Assembly: GCA_900768435.1 (NCBI GenBank)
Contig: CAAGCW010000030.1
Coordinates: 1-64,000 of the forward strand
Origin: an uncultured Collinsella sp.
GTDB taxonomy: Bacteria > Actinomycetota > Coriobacteriia > Coriobacteriales > Coriobacteriaceae
Reading direction: 5' to 3'
Length of the DNA stretch: 64,000 nt
Each line of letters starts with the position of its first letter. The stretch's first letter is position 1. Shown here one piece after another: positions 42,572 to 51,449 of the stretch. Under the pieces are notes generated by a model. That model was not told the origin of the DNA, ran no database searches, and saw only the letters and a program-made list of their open reading frames with translations. A program made the position numbers and the translations under genes.

Positions 42572-43411
42572 GTGACCGACATGCCAAGTGAACATACTGA
42601 GGGCCTGCTCCGTATTGGCGAGGTGGCGCGCCTGTTTAACCTGAGCGTGGGCACGCTGCGCCATTACGAGCAGATGGGCTTGCTGGACCCGGCGCACATC
42701 GATCCGGCGAGTGGGTACCGCTACTACGGATCGCGGCAGCTCTCAACTCTCAACACCATCAGCCACCTGCGTGTTCTCGACTTACCGCTCGCGCAAATCC
42801 GTGAGTTTGTGACCACGCGCGACGTGAACCTTATGCAGCGGCAGCTGGCTCAGCAGCAGGAGCTCATCGAGCGCAAGCGCCGCGAGCTGGAGCGCGTGTC
42901 GCGCAAGATCGACAACCGGCTTGCCCTGCTTCACAATGCCCTGAACACCGAGCTCGATACCATTTGCGCAATCGATGCGCCCGAGCTTCGCTGCGCCGTA
43001 TTGCGCGAACGCGTCAAGCCTACCGACGCCTATGCGCTGGAGTGGCAGATTCGTCAGCTGCAGAAGGGCCAGCACGAGACCTTTGTCTTTCTGGGCAACT
43101 TGGGCGTTGGGATTAGCGCCGAGCGCCTCGCCGCCGGCGACTTTGATGGCTACGACGAGGTCTTTTTGCTGCTCGATGACACCGATGATTACGTGGGCGA
43201 CCTCGAGACGCGACCCGCCGCGCGCTGCCTGACCATTAGCTTTCGCGGCACGCACGGGCAAGCAACCCCACGCTATGAGCAGCTGCTCAGCTATATGCGC
43301 GAGCGCAACCTGACACCCGCCGGTCCCTCGCGCGAGATCGCCCTGATCGACGACATCATCAGCGACGACCCGGGGGCGTATGTGACGAGGATCGCGATAC
43401 CGGTCCGCTAA
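42572..43411 (+). CDS. MerR-family regulator with GyrI-like effector domain
   Basis: 279 residues. Winged helix LLRIGEVARLFNLSVGTLRHYEQMGLL (11-37) and the second wing GYRYYGSRQLSTLNTI, a long dimer helix (about 95-125), then a C-terminal domain resembling the BmrR/GyrI multidrug-binding fold. Starts at GTG (42572) with AAAGGAG upstream. Likely senses drugs and activates the MATE pump through the dyad at 41104-41118. Confidence 0.88.
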   Translation: MTDMPSEHTEGLLRIGEVARLFNLSVGTLRHYEQMGLLDPAHIDPASGYRYYGSRQLSTLNTISHLRVLDLPLAQIREFVTTRDVNLMQRQLAQQQELIERKRRELERVSRKIDNRLALLHNALNTELDTICAIDAPELRCAVLRERVKPTDAYALEWQIRQLQKGQHETFVFLGNLGVGISAERLAAGDFDGYDEVFLLLDDTDDYVGDLETRPAARCLTISFRGTHGQATPRYEQLLSYMRERNLTPAGPSREIALIDDIISDDPGAYVTRIAIPVR

Positions 43412-43519
43412 TCACTACCATTTATCGAGCAATTCCATCCATTTACCTTAATCCGAATTAGATTGTATTATGTAGCAAATAAAATGACAGCATATTGCCC
43501 CCCATAGGCAGGAGACATT

Positions 43520-44692
43520 ATGCCCAGAGTTCAATCACGTCGCTCGTTTCTTCTCGGCCTAGCCTCGATCATCGGCTTATCCGCGTCACGCCCAACAAGA
43601 GTATTCGCTGCCGACTCAAACTCATCCGTCGCTTTTACATCAGACCTAGCACAAGACTACGCGCTTTCCCTGTTGCCCATCGTCGACGGATCCGCGAACT
43701 TAGAGATCGAGCAAATCGTTCCCGTATGCCAACAAATCGGCCTTATCTGTGGCTATGAAATCAGTGTCACAAGGGAAGGAAGCCCTTACGGTTATTTAAT
43801 ACTTGACGCATCATATCCTGGGCTTCTGAAGGAGATAACCCTCGGCGATACCATTCTTCCGATTTCAGCTTCTCTATCAAACGCCATTTCAACTTATTCC
43901 GGCCAACAGGCCACAAACCCAACCGTACTAATTTCGTACAACGATATTGAATATGGAACTTTGGTGCCAGGAACTAGAGACTGTGTAACCAACTATAACA
44001 ATATACGGTCTGTCCCAATTGTCACCGAAAAGGGTATAGCACCTCAAAGCAATAACCCAACTTCATGGGATGCAGTCATTATCAATGAAGATGACTTGAT
44101 GTTGCATTTCCAAATAGACGATTTAAACGGAATACCGTTCCGAGGAGTCTCGGAATCATTAGTTGAAGCCCGCACTAATAAGTATGCATGCGTCGTTTCT
44201 GCCTTGTACGCTGTATCAATGCATTACGGTCTCACCAGTTCAAACGCTAATCAATTTAATCCCGATTATTATAAAGAAATATGGAACGTCACTGGCACAA
44301 CAACGTATAAGACCAATGATCAGGGCGTCGAGTACGGAAGCACGATCATCCCAGATGGAATTGTTCCGTTTAAAAGTCTTGCCGCTCAAAAGGGTAGAGC
44401 ACTTAATACTCAATTTTTCGATTATCAGCCTCAATTCGCTCAGTACAGAGCAACTATCGATCAAGGGAATATCGGCTTGTATCATATGTGGATCAACAGC
44501 CGAAACAGTGAAGGATCCGTCGAGCTATCAGGTCATACAGTCACGGTAACTGGCTATTTTACTGGGCATAATGGAAGCTCTGGCATCGAACTGCAGTGGC
44601 TCGAAGTATTCGACGGATGGAACACTTATCCCCGAGCGATTAACTATGCAACGCCCAATATGGTCAAATTGAACGGAACAGTCTTTTGGTAG
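43520..44692 (+). CDS. secreted cysteine-protease-like protein, AT-rich
   Basis: 390 residues with a Tat-like leader (R7-R8-SFLLGLAS, cleavage near VFA-A at 30-31). A papain/C39-like triad is suggested by C224 in NKYACVVSALYAVSMHYG, H339 in LSGHTVTVTGYF and D365 or N368 in EVFDGWNTYPR. I cannot assign a family; a C39-like or C10 (SpeB-like) peptidase is possible. Base composition is much poorer in GC than the neighbours, a sign of transfer. Followed by a small lipoprotein gene 5 nt downstream. Confidence 0.7.
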   Translation: MPRVQSRRSFLLGLASIIGLSASRPTRVFAADSNSSVAFTSDLAQDYALSLLPIVDGSANLEIEQIVPVCQQIGLICGYEISVTREGSPYGYLILDASYPGLLKEITLGDTILPISASLSNAISTYSGQQATNPTVLISYNDIEYGTLVPGTRDCVTNYNNIRSVPIVTEKGIAPQSNNPTSWDAVIINEDDLMLHFQIDDLNGIPFRGVSESLVEARTNKYACVVSALYAVSMHYGLTSSNANQFNPDYYKEIWNVTGTTTYKTNDQGVEYGSTIIPDGIVPFKSLAAQKGRALNTQFFDYQPQFAQYRATIDQGNIGLYHMWINSRNSEGSVELSGHTVTVTGYFTGHNGSSGIELQWLEVFDGWNTYPRAINYATPNMVKLNGTVFW

Positions 44693-44697
44693 ACCGG

Positions 44698-45084
44698 ATG
44701 GCACCATCAAAATGCTATGGCACCACGGCCTTTGCCCTGGTTACGATATTGGTGATTTTCGCTATGTTTGCATCCGTTTCTTCATGCACAGATAGAGCCC
44801 GCTATAGCGGAGGAGATGATTACCTTGTCTTTGGAGCCGGCAGCGTTCATTCTATTGAGGGAACGGAACTCGTAATCCAAACAGACAACAGTCCCCGCTA
44901 CACCGACGCTGGAAAGCAAACCCGGATTACATTCCCCTCATCTGGCCGAATCAAAGACAAGCTTTCCCAAATCAAAGTTGGGACAAGAGTTTCCTACTCA
45001 CGCTTTGAGTCGGTAGACGCATCTGGATCATACGAGGGAAACGATATCGAAATTGAACAGGCAAACACTATAAGGAGATGTTGA
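44698..45084 (+). CDS. putative lipoprotein, 128 residues
   Basis: Hydrophobic N-terminal helix followed by a lipobox-like VSSC at residues 27-30 (FAMFASVSSCTD), then a beta-rich domain (SVHSIEGTELVIQTDN) with no known family. ATG at 44698 is preferred; an in-frame TTG at 44686 overlaps the upstream stop. Same low GC as the upstream protease-like gene, so the two probably moved and work together, for instance as effector and partner; that is inference. Confidence 0.6.
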   Translation: MAPSKCYGTTAFALVTILVIFAMFASVSSCTDRARYSGGDDYLVFGAGSVHSIEGTELVIQTDNSPRYTDAGKQTRITFPSSGRIKDKLSQIKVGTRVSYSRFESVDASGSYEGNDIEIEQANTIRRC

Positions 45085-45113
45085 GGAACTGAGCCTCTGC
45101 GCAGTTCCTCAAC
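45080..45113. terminator. hairpin between convergent genes
   Basis: Perfect 12-bp arms GTTGAGGAACTG / CAGTTCCTCAAC with a 10-nt loop, between the lipoprotein gene and ligA, which converge. No T-run; bidirectional end is inferred. Confidence 0.55.
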
Positions 45114-45119
45114 AAATCA

Positions 45120-47348
45120 TTATGCCTCCGGGGCCCTACCCGTCGCCAAAATCTGTTCAAGTGCCGCCTCATCCAACACGGGCACACCCAGCTGCTCGGC
45201 CTTGGTGAGCTTTGAGCCCGCTTTGGGGCCGGCGACCAGATAGCTCGTCTTCTTTGACACGCTGCCCGAAACCTTGGCGCCAAGCACCTTGAGTGCCGCG
45301 CCCGCCTCGTCGCGCGTGCGGTTGACGAGCGTGCCGGTGAGCACGAAGGTCAGACCCGCGAGCGGCTGTGCGTCGGCGAGCTCGCCTGCCACGCCAGCGT
45401 CGGCTGCGGCTTGCGCATGAGCGGCGCCCAAGTCGACCTCGAGAGACAAACCCGCTTGGCGCAGACGCTCCAGCACGGCAAGATTTTCGGGCACGGCCAG
45501 GAACTGCTTGACGCTCGCCGCAATCTTGGGGCCAATGCCCTCGCACTCGGCAATGTCCTCTTCACTCGCCAAGATGAGCTTGTCAATCGACAGGAATCGC
45601 TCGGCGATGACCTCGCCCACGCTCTTACCCACGTGGCGTATACCCAGGGCAAACAGCACGCGACCGAGCGGCTGGCTCTTGGACTTGTTGAGCTCGGCGA
45701 TGATTTTCTCGGCCGTCTTGAGGCCCACCGGAATGGGGTCGCCCTTCTTGACGCCCTTTTTGCTGTTGGAGCTGGCATAGGTGCGCCCCGTGTCCAGGCC
45801 TGCGATGTCATCGACCGTGAGCTGGTAGAAGTCTGCGACATCGTGGATCAGGCCGGCGGCGATCATCTTGTCGACAATCTCGTCACCTAGGCCGTCCACG
45901 TCCATGCAGCCGCGGCTCACCCAGTGAAGCAGGCGCTCCTTGAGCTGCGCGGGGCAGTCGATGGAGACGCAACGGTAGGCAACCTCGCCATCCTCGTGGA
46001 CCACGGGGCTGCCGCACACGGGGCAGACCTCGGGCATCTGCCAGTCGACCGAATCGGCCGGGCGCTTGTCGAGCACCGGGCCCACGACCTCGGGGATTAC
46101 GTCGCCTGCCTTGTGCACGATGATGGTGTCGCCCTCGCGCACGTTTTTGCGACGGATCTCGTCGATGTTGTGCAGCGTGGCGCGCGCAATGGTGGAACCG
46201 GCAACCGTCACCGGGTCGAACTCGGCGACCGGCGTGAGCACACCGGTGCGGCCCACCTGGATGCGAATTTCGCGCAGGACGGTCTGCTTTTCCTCGGGCG
46301 GGAACTTAAAGGCAATGGCCCAGCGCGGCGCGCGGGCGGTAAAGCCCAGGTCGAGCTGCTGCTGGAAGCTGTCGACCTTTACGACAACGCCGTCGATGTC
46401 GTAGTCCAGGTCGCTGCGATGTTCGAGCGCCTGGGCACAGAACTCGTGGACCTCTGCCGGCGTTGCGCAACGAGCCACGTTGGGGTTGACGCTAAAACCG
46501 GCGCTGCGCAGCCAGTCAAGAAACTCGCGCTGGCTGTGGACATGCAGCGGATCGGTATCGGCGATGGCATAGATAAAGGTGGCAAGATCGCGGCGCGCCG
46601 TGACCTTGGGATCCTTCTGACGCAAGGATCCGGCGGCAGCGTTGCGCGGGTTGGCGAAGGGGTCGCGCCCCTCGGCATCGGCCTCGTCATTCAGACGAAC
46701 AAAGCTGCCCTTGGGCATATAGACCTCGCCGCGCACCTCAATGGTACGCTCGCGGTCGGCGCCCATGTGGGCGAGCGCCGGCTCGGACAGGTGCATGGGC
46801 ACATCCTTGATGGTACGCACGTTGAGCGACACGTCCTCGCCCGTGGTGCCATCGCCACGTGTGGCCGCACGTACGAAGGTGCCGTTTTGGTAGGTAAGGG
46901 CCACGCCCAGACCGTCGATCTTAAGCTCGCAGGTATAGGTGACGCTGCCGGCACCGAGCGCATCCTCGGCGCGCTGGAGCCACGCGTCGAGTTCGTCCAG
47001 ATCCATGGCATCATCCATGGAATACATGCGCGCCATATGCGTGACCGGCGTAAACTGCTCGCTCACGTAGCCGCCCACGCGCTGGGTATAGCTGTCGGGC
47101 GTCACCAGATCGGGGTAGGTCGCCTCGATTTCCTGCAGCTCAACGAGCATTTTGTCGAAGGCGGCGTCCGTGATCTCGGGCGCATCGAGCATGTAGTAGC
47201 GATAGGCGTGGTAATCGAGCTCGTGGCGCAGCTCGGCCGCACGCGCTGCCGCCTGGGCACGGGCGTCGACCGGTGCGGTGGCATCCGCGCTCGCGGGCGT
47301 TTCGGTATCGATGTCCACACCGTCACCAAACAGGCTCGATTGCTCCAT
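45120..47348 (-). CDS. ligA: NAD-dependent DNA ligase
   Basis: Seals nicks in DNA replication and repair. 742 residues: Ia domain with the HAYRYYMLD motif, adenylation Lys143 in CELKIDGLG, OB fold, the Zn finger CPVCGSPV ... CPAQLKER, helix-hairpin-helix repeats (ECEGIGPKIAASVKQF) and a C-terminal BRCT domain beginning LAGLTFVLTGTL. It is longer than usual by an N-terminal extension of about 30 residues (MEQSSLFGDGVDIDTE...). Single gene. Confidence 0.97.
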   Translation of the reverse strand: MEQSSLFGDGVDIDTETPASADATAPVDARAQAAARAAELRHELDYHAYRYYMLDAPEITDAAFDKMLVELQEIEATYPDLVTPDSYTQRVGGYVSEQFTPVTHMARMYSMDDAMDLDELDAWLQRAEDALGAGSVTYTCELKIDGLGVALTYQNGTFVRAATRGDGTTGEDVSLNVRTIKDVPMHLSEPALAHMGADRERTIEVRGEVYMPKGSFVRLNDEADAEGRDPFANPRNAAAGSLRQKDPKVTARRDLATFIYAIADTDPLHVHSQREFLDWLRSAGFSVNPNVARCATPAEVHEFCAQALEHRSDLDYDIDGVVVKVDSFQQQLDLGFTARAPRWAIAFKFPPEEKQTVLREIRIQVGRTGVLTPVAEFDPVTVAGSTIARATLHNIDEIRRKNVREGDTIIVHKAGDVIPEVVGPVLDKRPADSVDWQMPEVCPVCGSPVVHEDGEVAYRCVSIDCPAQLKERLLHWVSRGCMDVDGLGDEIVDKMIAAGLIHDVADFYQLTVDDIAGLDTGRTYASSNSKKGVKKGDPIPVGLKTAEKIIAELNKSKSQPLGRVLFALGIRHVGKSVGEVIAERFLSIDKLILASEEDIAECEGIGPKIAASVKQFLAVPENLAVLERLRQAGLSLEVDLGAAHAQAAADAGVAGELADAQPLAGLTFVLTGTLVNRTRDEAGAALKVLGAKVSGSVSKKTSYLVAGPKAGSKLTKAEQLGVPVLDEAALEQILATGRAPEA

Positions 47349-47520
47349 TGCGGCACTCCTTCGCTCGATTTCAAACGGATACTAGAGTACCACCGGTCAC
47401 AATGGGGTCGAATCGCCCTTTCAAACCGCATCGAATCGGCAGCCGCCAGACCGGAGTGGATCGCGCGATCAACTCATGCCCTTGCCATTTCTAAATGATC
47501 CGTTTCCCCGTCCCCAACGG

Positions 47521-47570
47521 ATCAATAAGAAAAGAGGGGACTGTCCCGCGTTGGCGGGACAGTCCCCTCT
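47521..47570 (-). terminator. terminator of the HtrA gene, GGGACTGTCCC family
   Basis: Perfect 17-bp stem AGAGGGGACTGTCCCGC / GCGGGACAGTCCCCTCT around a 4-nt loop, followed on the minus strand by TTTCTTATTG. The stem contains the same GGGACTGTCCC core as the palindromes at 10291 and 15029. Confidence 0.85.
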
Positions 47571-47596
47571 GGCTTCGATATGTGCAATACGGTTCG

Positions 47597-49057
47597 TTAG
47601 AAACCCTGACCGTTGCCCTGACCCTGACCCTGCTGGCCAAGCAGCTCCTCCAGATACTGGCGCAGCTGCTCGTCGGTAATACCGCCGTTGCCGGTGTCAG
47701 TCGCGCTGTCGTCCTGCTGCTGGTTCTGCAGCTCCTCGTCGGAGCCCAGCTCGACGGTGACCTTCTTCTCGTCCTTGCCGCGCATGAGCGTGATCTCGAC
47801 CTTCTCGCCCACCTCGTGGCTGCGCAGCGCGATGATCAGGCCGTCGGCGCTCGTGATCTCGTCGTCGCCCAGCTTGGTAATGACATCGCCCTCCTGGATG
47901 CCGGCCTTGGCGGCGGGACCGCCCTCGACGACGCTCGCCACATACGCGCCGCTATCGGTGCCCAGCTTGTTGGTGCGGGCGTTGAGCGCATTGACGCTCG
48001 AAAGCGTAGCGCCCAGGTACGGGTGCACCGGCGTCTTACCGCCGATGATCTGGTCGGCAATGTTCTTGGCGTAGTTAACCGGAATGGCAAAGCCCACGCC
48101 CGAGCTGGAGCCCGAATAGCTCTCGATGAGCGAGTTGATGCCCACCAGCTCACCATTGTCGTTAACGAGCGCGCCGCCGGAGTTGCCCGGGTTGATGGCG
48201 GCATCGGTCTGGATCATGTTGGCATAGATGGTGTTACCGTTGGTAGAGCTCATGGCCGTGGAGCGATACAGCGCCGACACAATGCCCGTGGAGACAGACT
48301 GCTCGTTGCCAAACGGCGAGCCGATCGCCATGACCCACTCGCCCACGTTGAGCTTGGAAGAGTCACCAATCTCGATCGGCGTGAGCTTGGAGGCGTCGGC
48401 GTCCTTGAGCTTGATGACGGCTAGGTCGCTCGAGGCATCGTTGCCCACGAACTCGGCCTCGTAGGTGGTGCCGTCGTCCATGGTCACCACGTACTGGTCG
48501 TAACCATCGACCACGTGGTTGTTGGTGAGGATGTGGCCCTCGGTATCGAGCACAACGCCCGAGCCGACGCTGCCCGAGTTGTCCGACTCGTCGGCAGACT
48601 GCGAAAGCGAGCCATTCTGGCCGCCGCTCGAAGTGGCGGTAATGGAAACCACGGAGGGCAGGGCCTTGGCAGAAACGGCCTCGGCCAGCGTGGTGTCCTC
48701 GGAATCAATCGTAATCTTTTGCGTCGACGAGCCAGATGCGCCCGCCGTCACGGCATTCTTTCCGCCGCCAATGTTGAGCGTGCCACTCATAATGAGCGCG
48801 ATGACCAGCAGGGCGCCGCAGGCGCAGCCGGCAAGCGCTGTAATAAAGATCGGCAGCTTTTTGGTCTTGGTCTTGACCACCGTGTGTTTGTTTACGACCT
48901 GCTGGCTGCCTAGCGGCTTTCCGGTCTGCGTGTCGTAGGCCTGCACGTAGGGAATGTTGCTGTCGGCAGGCGTCGACTCCACCTGCACGCGCGGCTGCTG
49001 CTGGGTCTCGCCGGCGTTGCCCGCATCCTGGGGACGCTGGGAATCGTACTCGCTCAT
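47597..49057 (-). CDS. membrane-anchored HtrA/DegP-like serine protease
   Basis: 486 residues: cytoplasmic N-terminus, membrane helix (about 68-91), trypsin-like domain with His181 (NNHVVDG), Asp211 (SSDLAVIKL) and Ser293 (NPGNSGGALV), then a PDZ domain (about 385-465) and a Gln/Gly-rich tail. Degrades misfolded exported proteins. The ATG at 49057 has GAAAGGA upstream; a longer in-frame start at 49096 lacks one. Single gene with its own terminator. Confidence 0.94.
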   Translation of the reverse strand: MSEYDSQRPQDAGNAGETQQQPRVQVESTPADSNIPYVQAYDTQTGKPLGSQQVVNKHTVVKTKTKKLPIFITALAGCACGALLVIALIMSGTLNIGGGKNAVTAGASGSSTQKITIDSEDTTLAEAVSAKALPSVVSITATSSGGQNGSLSQSADESDNSGSVGSGVVLDTEGHILTNNHVVDGYDQYVVTMDDGTTYEAEFVGNDASSDLAVIKLKDADASKLTPIEIGDSSKLNVGEWVMAIGSPFGNEQSVSTGIVSALYRSTAMSSTNGNTIYANMIQTDAAINPGNSGGALVNDNGELVGINSLIESYSGSSSGVGFAIPVNYAKNIADQIIGGKTPVHPYLGATLSSVNALNARTNKLGTDSGAYVASVVEGGPAAKAGIQEGDVITKLGDDEITSADGLIIALRSHEVGEKVEITLMRGKDEKKVTVELGSDEELQNQQQDDSATDTGNGGITDEQLRQYLEELLGQQGQGQGNGQGF

Positions 49058-49228
49058 AGCTGCGATCCTTTCGTCAAATAACCAAAGGCCCGCCAAACAT
49101 GTGGCGGGCCATCATTGTTCACGTTGAGTTGTACCCCAATATGCGGGTGCACGTGTATGAGAACGCAATCTTTTAGGAAGGCTTAAGTTCTGTTGCAAAT
49201 TCGAGAGGAACCCGCACCTGCGGCAAAA

Positions 49229-49261
49229 CCACCACAAAGGTGCCTGTCCCCTTTGTGGTGG
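49229..49261. repeat. 33-bp palindrome, family I
   Basis: Same sequence as 30696-30728. It ends 4 bp from the stop codon of the GlnR-like gene and may be its 3-prime-end hairpin. Confidence 0.9.
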
Positions 49262-49265
49262 AAAT

Positions 49266-49928
49266 CTAGTCCTTAAACAGATAGCCCACGCCGCGGACGG
49301 TGGTGATGTGCGCTGCAATCTGCGGGCCCACCTTGGAGCGGATGCGTCGAATGTGCACGTCAACGGTACGCGTGCCGCCGCAGTACTCAAAGCCCCACAC
49401 GCGGTGCAGCAGCACTTCGCGGCTGTAGGCGCGGTTGGGGTGCGTCGCCAAAAAGCTCAGCAGCGAGTACTCCATCAGCGTCAGGTCAATGGGCTCGTTA
49501 TCGAGCGTCACCTGGTAGGTGGCCAAGTTGATCTCGAGGTTATCGATGTTGAGCACATCGTCGGCGGTGACGGTTTCCTCCTCGCCCATCAGGCGCTGCG
49601 CGCGAGCCTTGAGCTCGTTGGGCGTCGCCGTGGGGCACACAAAGTCGGCATGCGCGTGATTGGGCAGGCGCAAGGTGCCGAGCGCCTCGTCGTCAACGAT
49701 CACCAGCATGGGGACACCGCCGCGATCGTCAAGCCACTTGGCAATCTGATCGATGCGGTCGCTGCGGATGCCATCGGAATCGAGGATCAGCAGGTCAAAG
49801 TCGTGCGCCGCAGTCGGCGAATCGGGAGTGGCCAGACTCACCTCGACACCCAGGGTGGTCGTCAAGCTGCGGGCAAACTCGTGGAAGCGCGTCGTGCGCG
49901 CCATGAACAGGGCACTCTTTTCAGACAT
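49266..49928 (-). CDS. GlnR-like OmpR-family response regulator
   Basis: 220 residues. The N-terminal receiver-like domain (1-115) keeps one Asp in LLILDSDG but departs from the usual acidic pocket. The C-terminal winged helix (about 125-218) includes LTLMEYSLLSFLATHPNRAYSREVLLHRVWGFEYCGGTRTVDVHIRRIRSK. The layout and VWG-EY-GGTRTVDVH block match actinobacterial GlnR, the nitrogen regulator. ATG at 49928 has TGGAGG upstream. It lies 50 nt after glnA on the same strand, which supports a nitrogen role. Confidence 0.78.
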   Translation of the reverse strand: MSEKSALFMARTTRFHEFARSLTTTLGVEVSLATPDSPTAAHDFDLLILDSDGIRSDRIDQIAKWLDDRGGVPMLVIVDDEALGTLRLPNHAHADFVCPTATPNELKARAQRLMGEEETVTADDVLNIDNLEINLATYQVTLDNEPIDLTLMEYSLLSFLATHPNRAYSREVLLHRVWGFEYCGGTRTVDVHIRRIRSKVGPQIAAHITTVRGVGYLFKD

Positions 49929-49978
49929 ATCGGCCTCCAAAGAAATGAGCTCAATCGTACTGGAACAAGCCAGCGCGA

Positions 49979-51316
49979 TTAGGAGTTCGCCAGGTAGTGC
50001 TTGATCTCCCACTCGGTGATCGTAGACTCAAACTTATGCCACTCGTCGCGCTTCTTTTTGAGGAAGAAGCTGTGGATGTGCTCGCCGAGGGCATCCTTCA
50101 TAAACTGCGAGTCCTCAAACACGTCGAGCGCCTCTTTGAGCGAGCGCGGCAGCGGCGTGTAGCCGGCCTCGACCATCTGACGGTCGGTAAGCTTGAGCGT
50201 CTCGGCCGTGGCCTCGGGCGGGAGCTCCAGCTTGCGCTCGATACCGTCGAGACCAGCCGCCAGCGTGACGGCGTTGACCAGGTACGGGTTGGCCATGGGA
50301 TCGGGACTGCGCAGCTCGATGCGCGTGGACAGCTGCTTGCCGGGCTTGTAGACCGGGATGCGGACCATGCTCGCGCGGTTGCGCAGGCCCCACGTGGCGT
50401 ACTGCGGCACGGAGTCGCCACCCGTGGTGATGCGCTTGTACGAGTTGACCGTGGGGTTGGTGATGGCGCTGATCTCGCGCGCGTGCGCCAAGATGCCGGC
50501 CATGTAGTGCTTGGCGATTTCGGAGAGGTGGTACTTCTCGTCGTCCTCGCCCCAAAAGACGTTGTTGCCGTCGTGGTCGAACAGCGACTGATGCAAAAAC
50601 ATGGCGCTGCCGTCCTCGCCCGCCAACGGCTTGGGCATAAAGGAGGCGTGGCAACCGCTCTCGTAGGCCTGCTGCTTAATGATGAGTTTGGCCGTGGTGA
50701 TAGCGTCGGACATGCTCAGGGCCTCGGCGTGACGCAGGCTCATGCCATGCTGCGAGCGACCGGCGGCGTGGAAGGTGTACTCCACGGGCACGGACATCTT
50801 CTCGAGCGTGAGGACCGTGTTGCGACGCAGGTCGCGGGCAGCATCGCTCACCGAAAGATCGAAGTAGCCCACGTTGTCGAGCGGCTCGGGAGTGTGCTCG
50901 TCGGGGAAGTAGTAATACTCCAGCTCGGCACCCACGTTGAGCAGATAGCCAGCCTTCTCGGCCTTGCGGAACATGCGGCGCAGGGCATCGCGCGGGTCGC
51001 CGGCAAACGGCTTGCGATCGGGAGTGCATACATCGCAGAACACGCGGGCAACGCCGTTATGGCTCGGACGCCACGGCAGGATCTGGAAGGTCGAGGCATC
51101 GGGAAACGCGAGCATGTCGGCTTCCTCGGGCGTGGCAAAGCCCTCGATGGCCGAGCCGTCAAAGCCAATGCCCTCCTCAAAAGCGACTTCGAGGTCCTCG
51201 GGGCTAATGGCAAAGTTCTTGAGGCGGCCGAGAATGTCGACAAACCACAGACGCACAAAGCGGATGTCACGCTGCTCTACTGAGCGGAGTACGTAATCGA
51301 TGTTCTGCTGGTTCAT
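49979..51316 (-). CDS. glnA: glutamine synthetase, type I
   Basis: Makes glutamine from glutamate, ammonia and ATP. 445 residues: N-terminal beta-Grasp with IGFDGSAIEGF (the Asp-50 loop), metal-binding GAELEYYYF, the ATP site KPLAGEDGSAMFLHQSLF, the Glu flap and the C-terminal RIPVYKPGKQLSTRIELRSPDPMANPYL. The adenylylation-site region looks absent, as in short GSI-alpha enzymes. First gene of a probable glnA-glnR-like operon. Confidence 0.96.
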   Translation of the reverse strand: MNQQNIDYVLRSVEQRDIRFVRLWFVDILGRLKNFAISPEDLEVAFEEGIGFDGSAIEGFATPEEADMLAFPDASTFQILPWRPSHNGVARVFCDVCTPDRKPFAGDPRDALRRMFRKAEKAGYLLNVGAELEYYYFPDEHTPEPLDNVGYFDLSVSDAARDLRRNTVLTLEKMSVPVEYTFHAAGRSQHGMSLRHAEALSMSDAITTAKLIIKQQAYESGCHASFMPKPLAGEDGSAMFLHQSLFDHDGNNVFWGEDDEKYHLSEIAKHYMAGILAHAREISAITNPTVNSYKRITTGGDSVPQYATWGLRNRASMVRIPVYKPGKQLSTRIELRSPDPMANPYLVNAVTLAAGLDGIERKLELPPEATAETLKLTDRQMVEAGYTPLPRSLKEALDVFEDSQFMKDALGEHIHSFFLKKKRDEWHKFESTITEWEIKHYLANS

Positions 51317-51449
51317 GTCGCTCCCCTTTCTTTCGGGCGAGTTTCGACTGTTCTATATCGCAGATACTATCGCAGATAAATGTTTCCGCAGGGTTAAAGC
51401 GTATCGCCGCTCAAAAAACGTGCGCGAGCAAGGCCGTGAGGCCAAGAGA

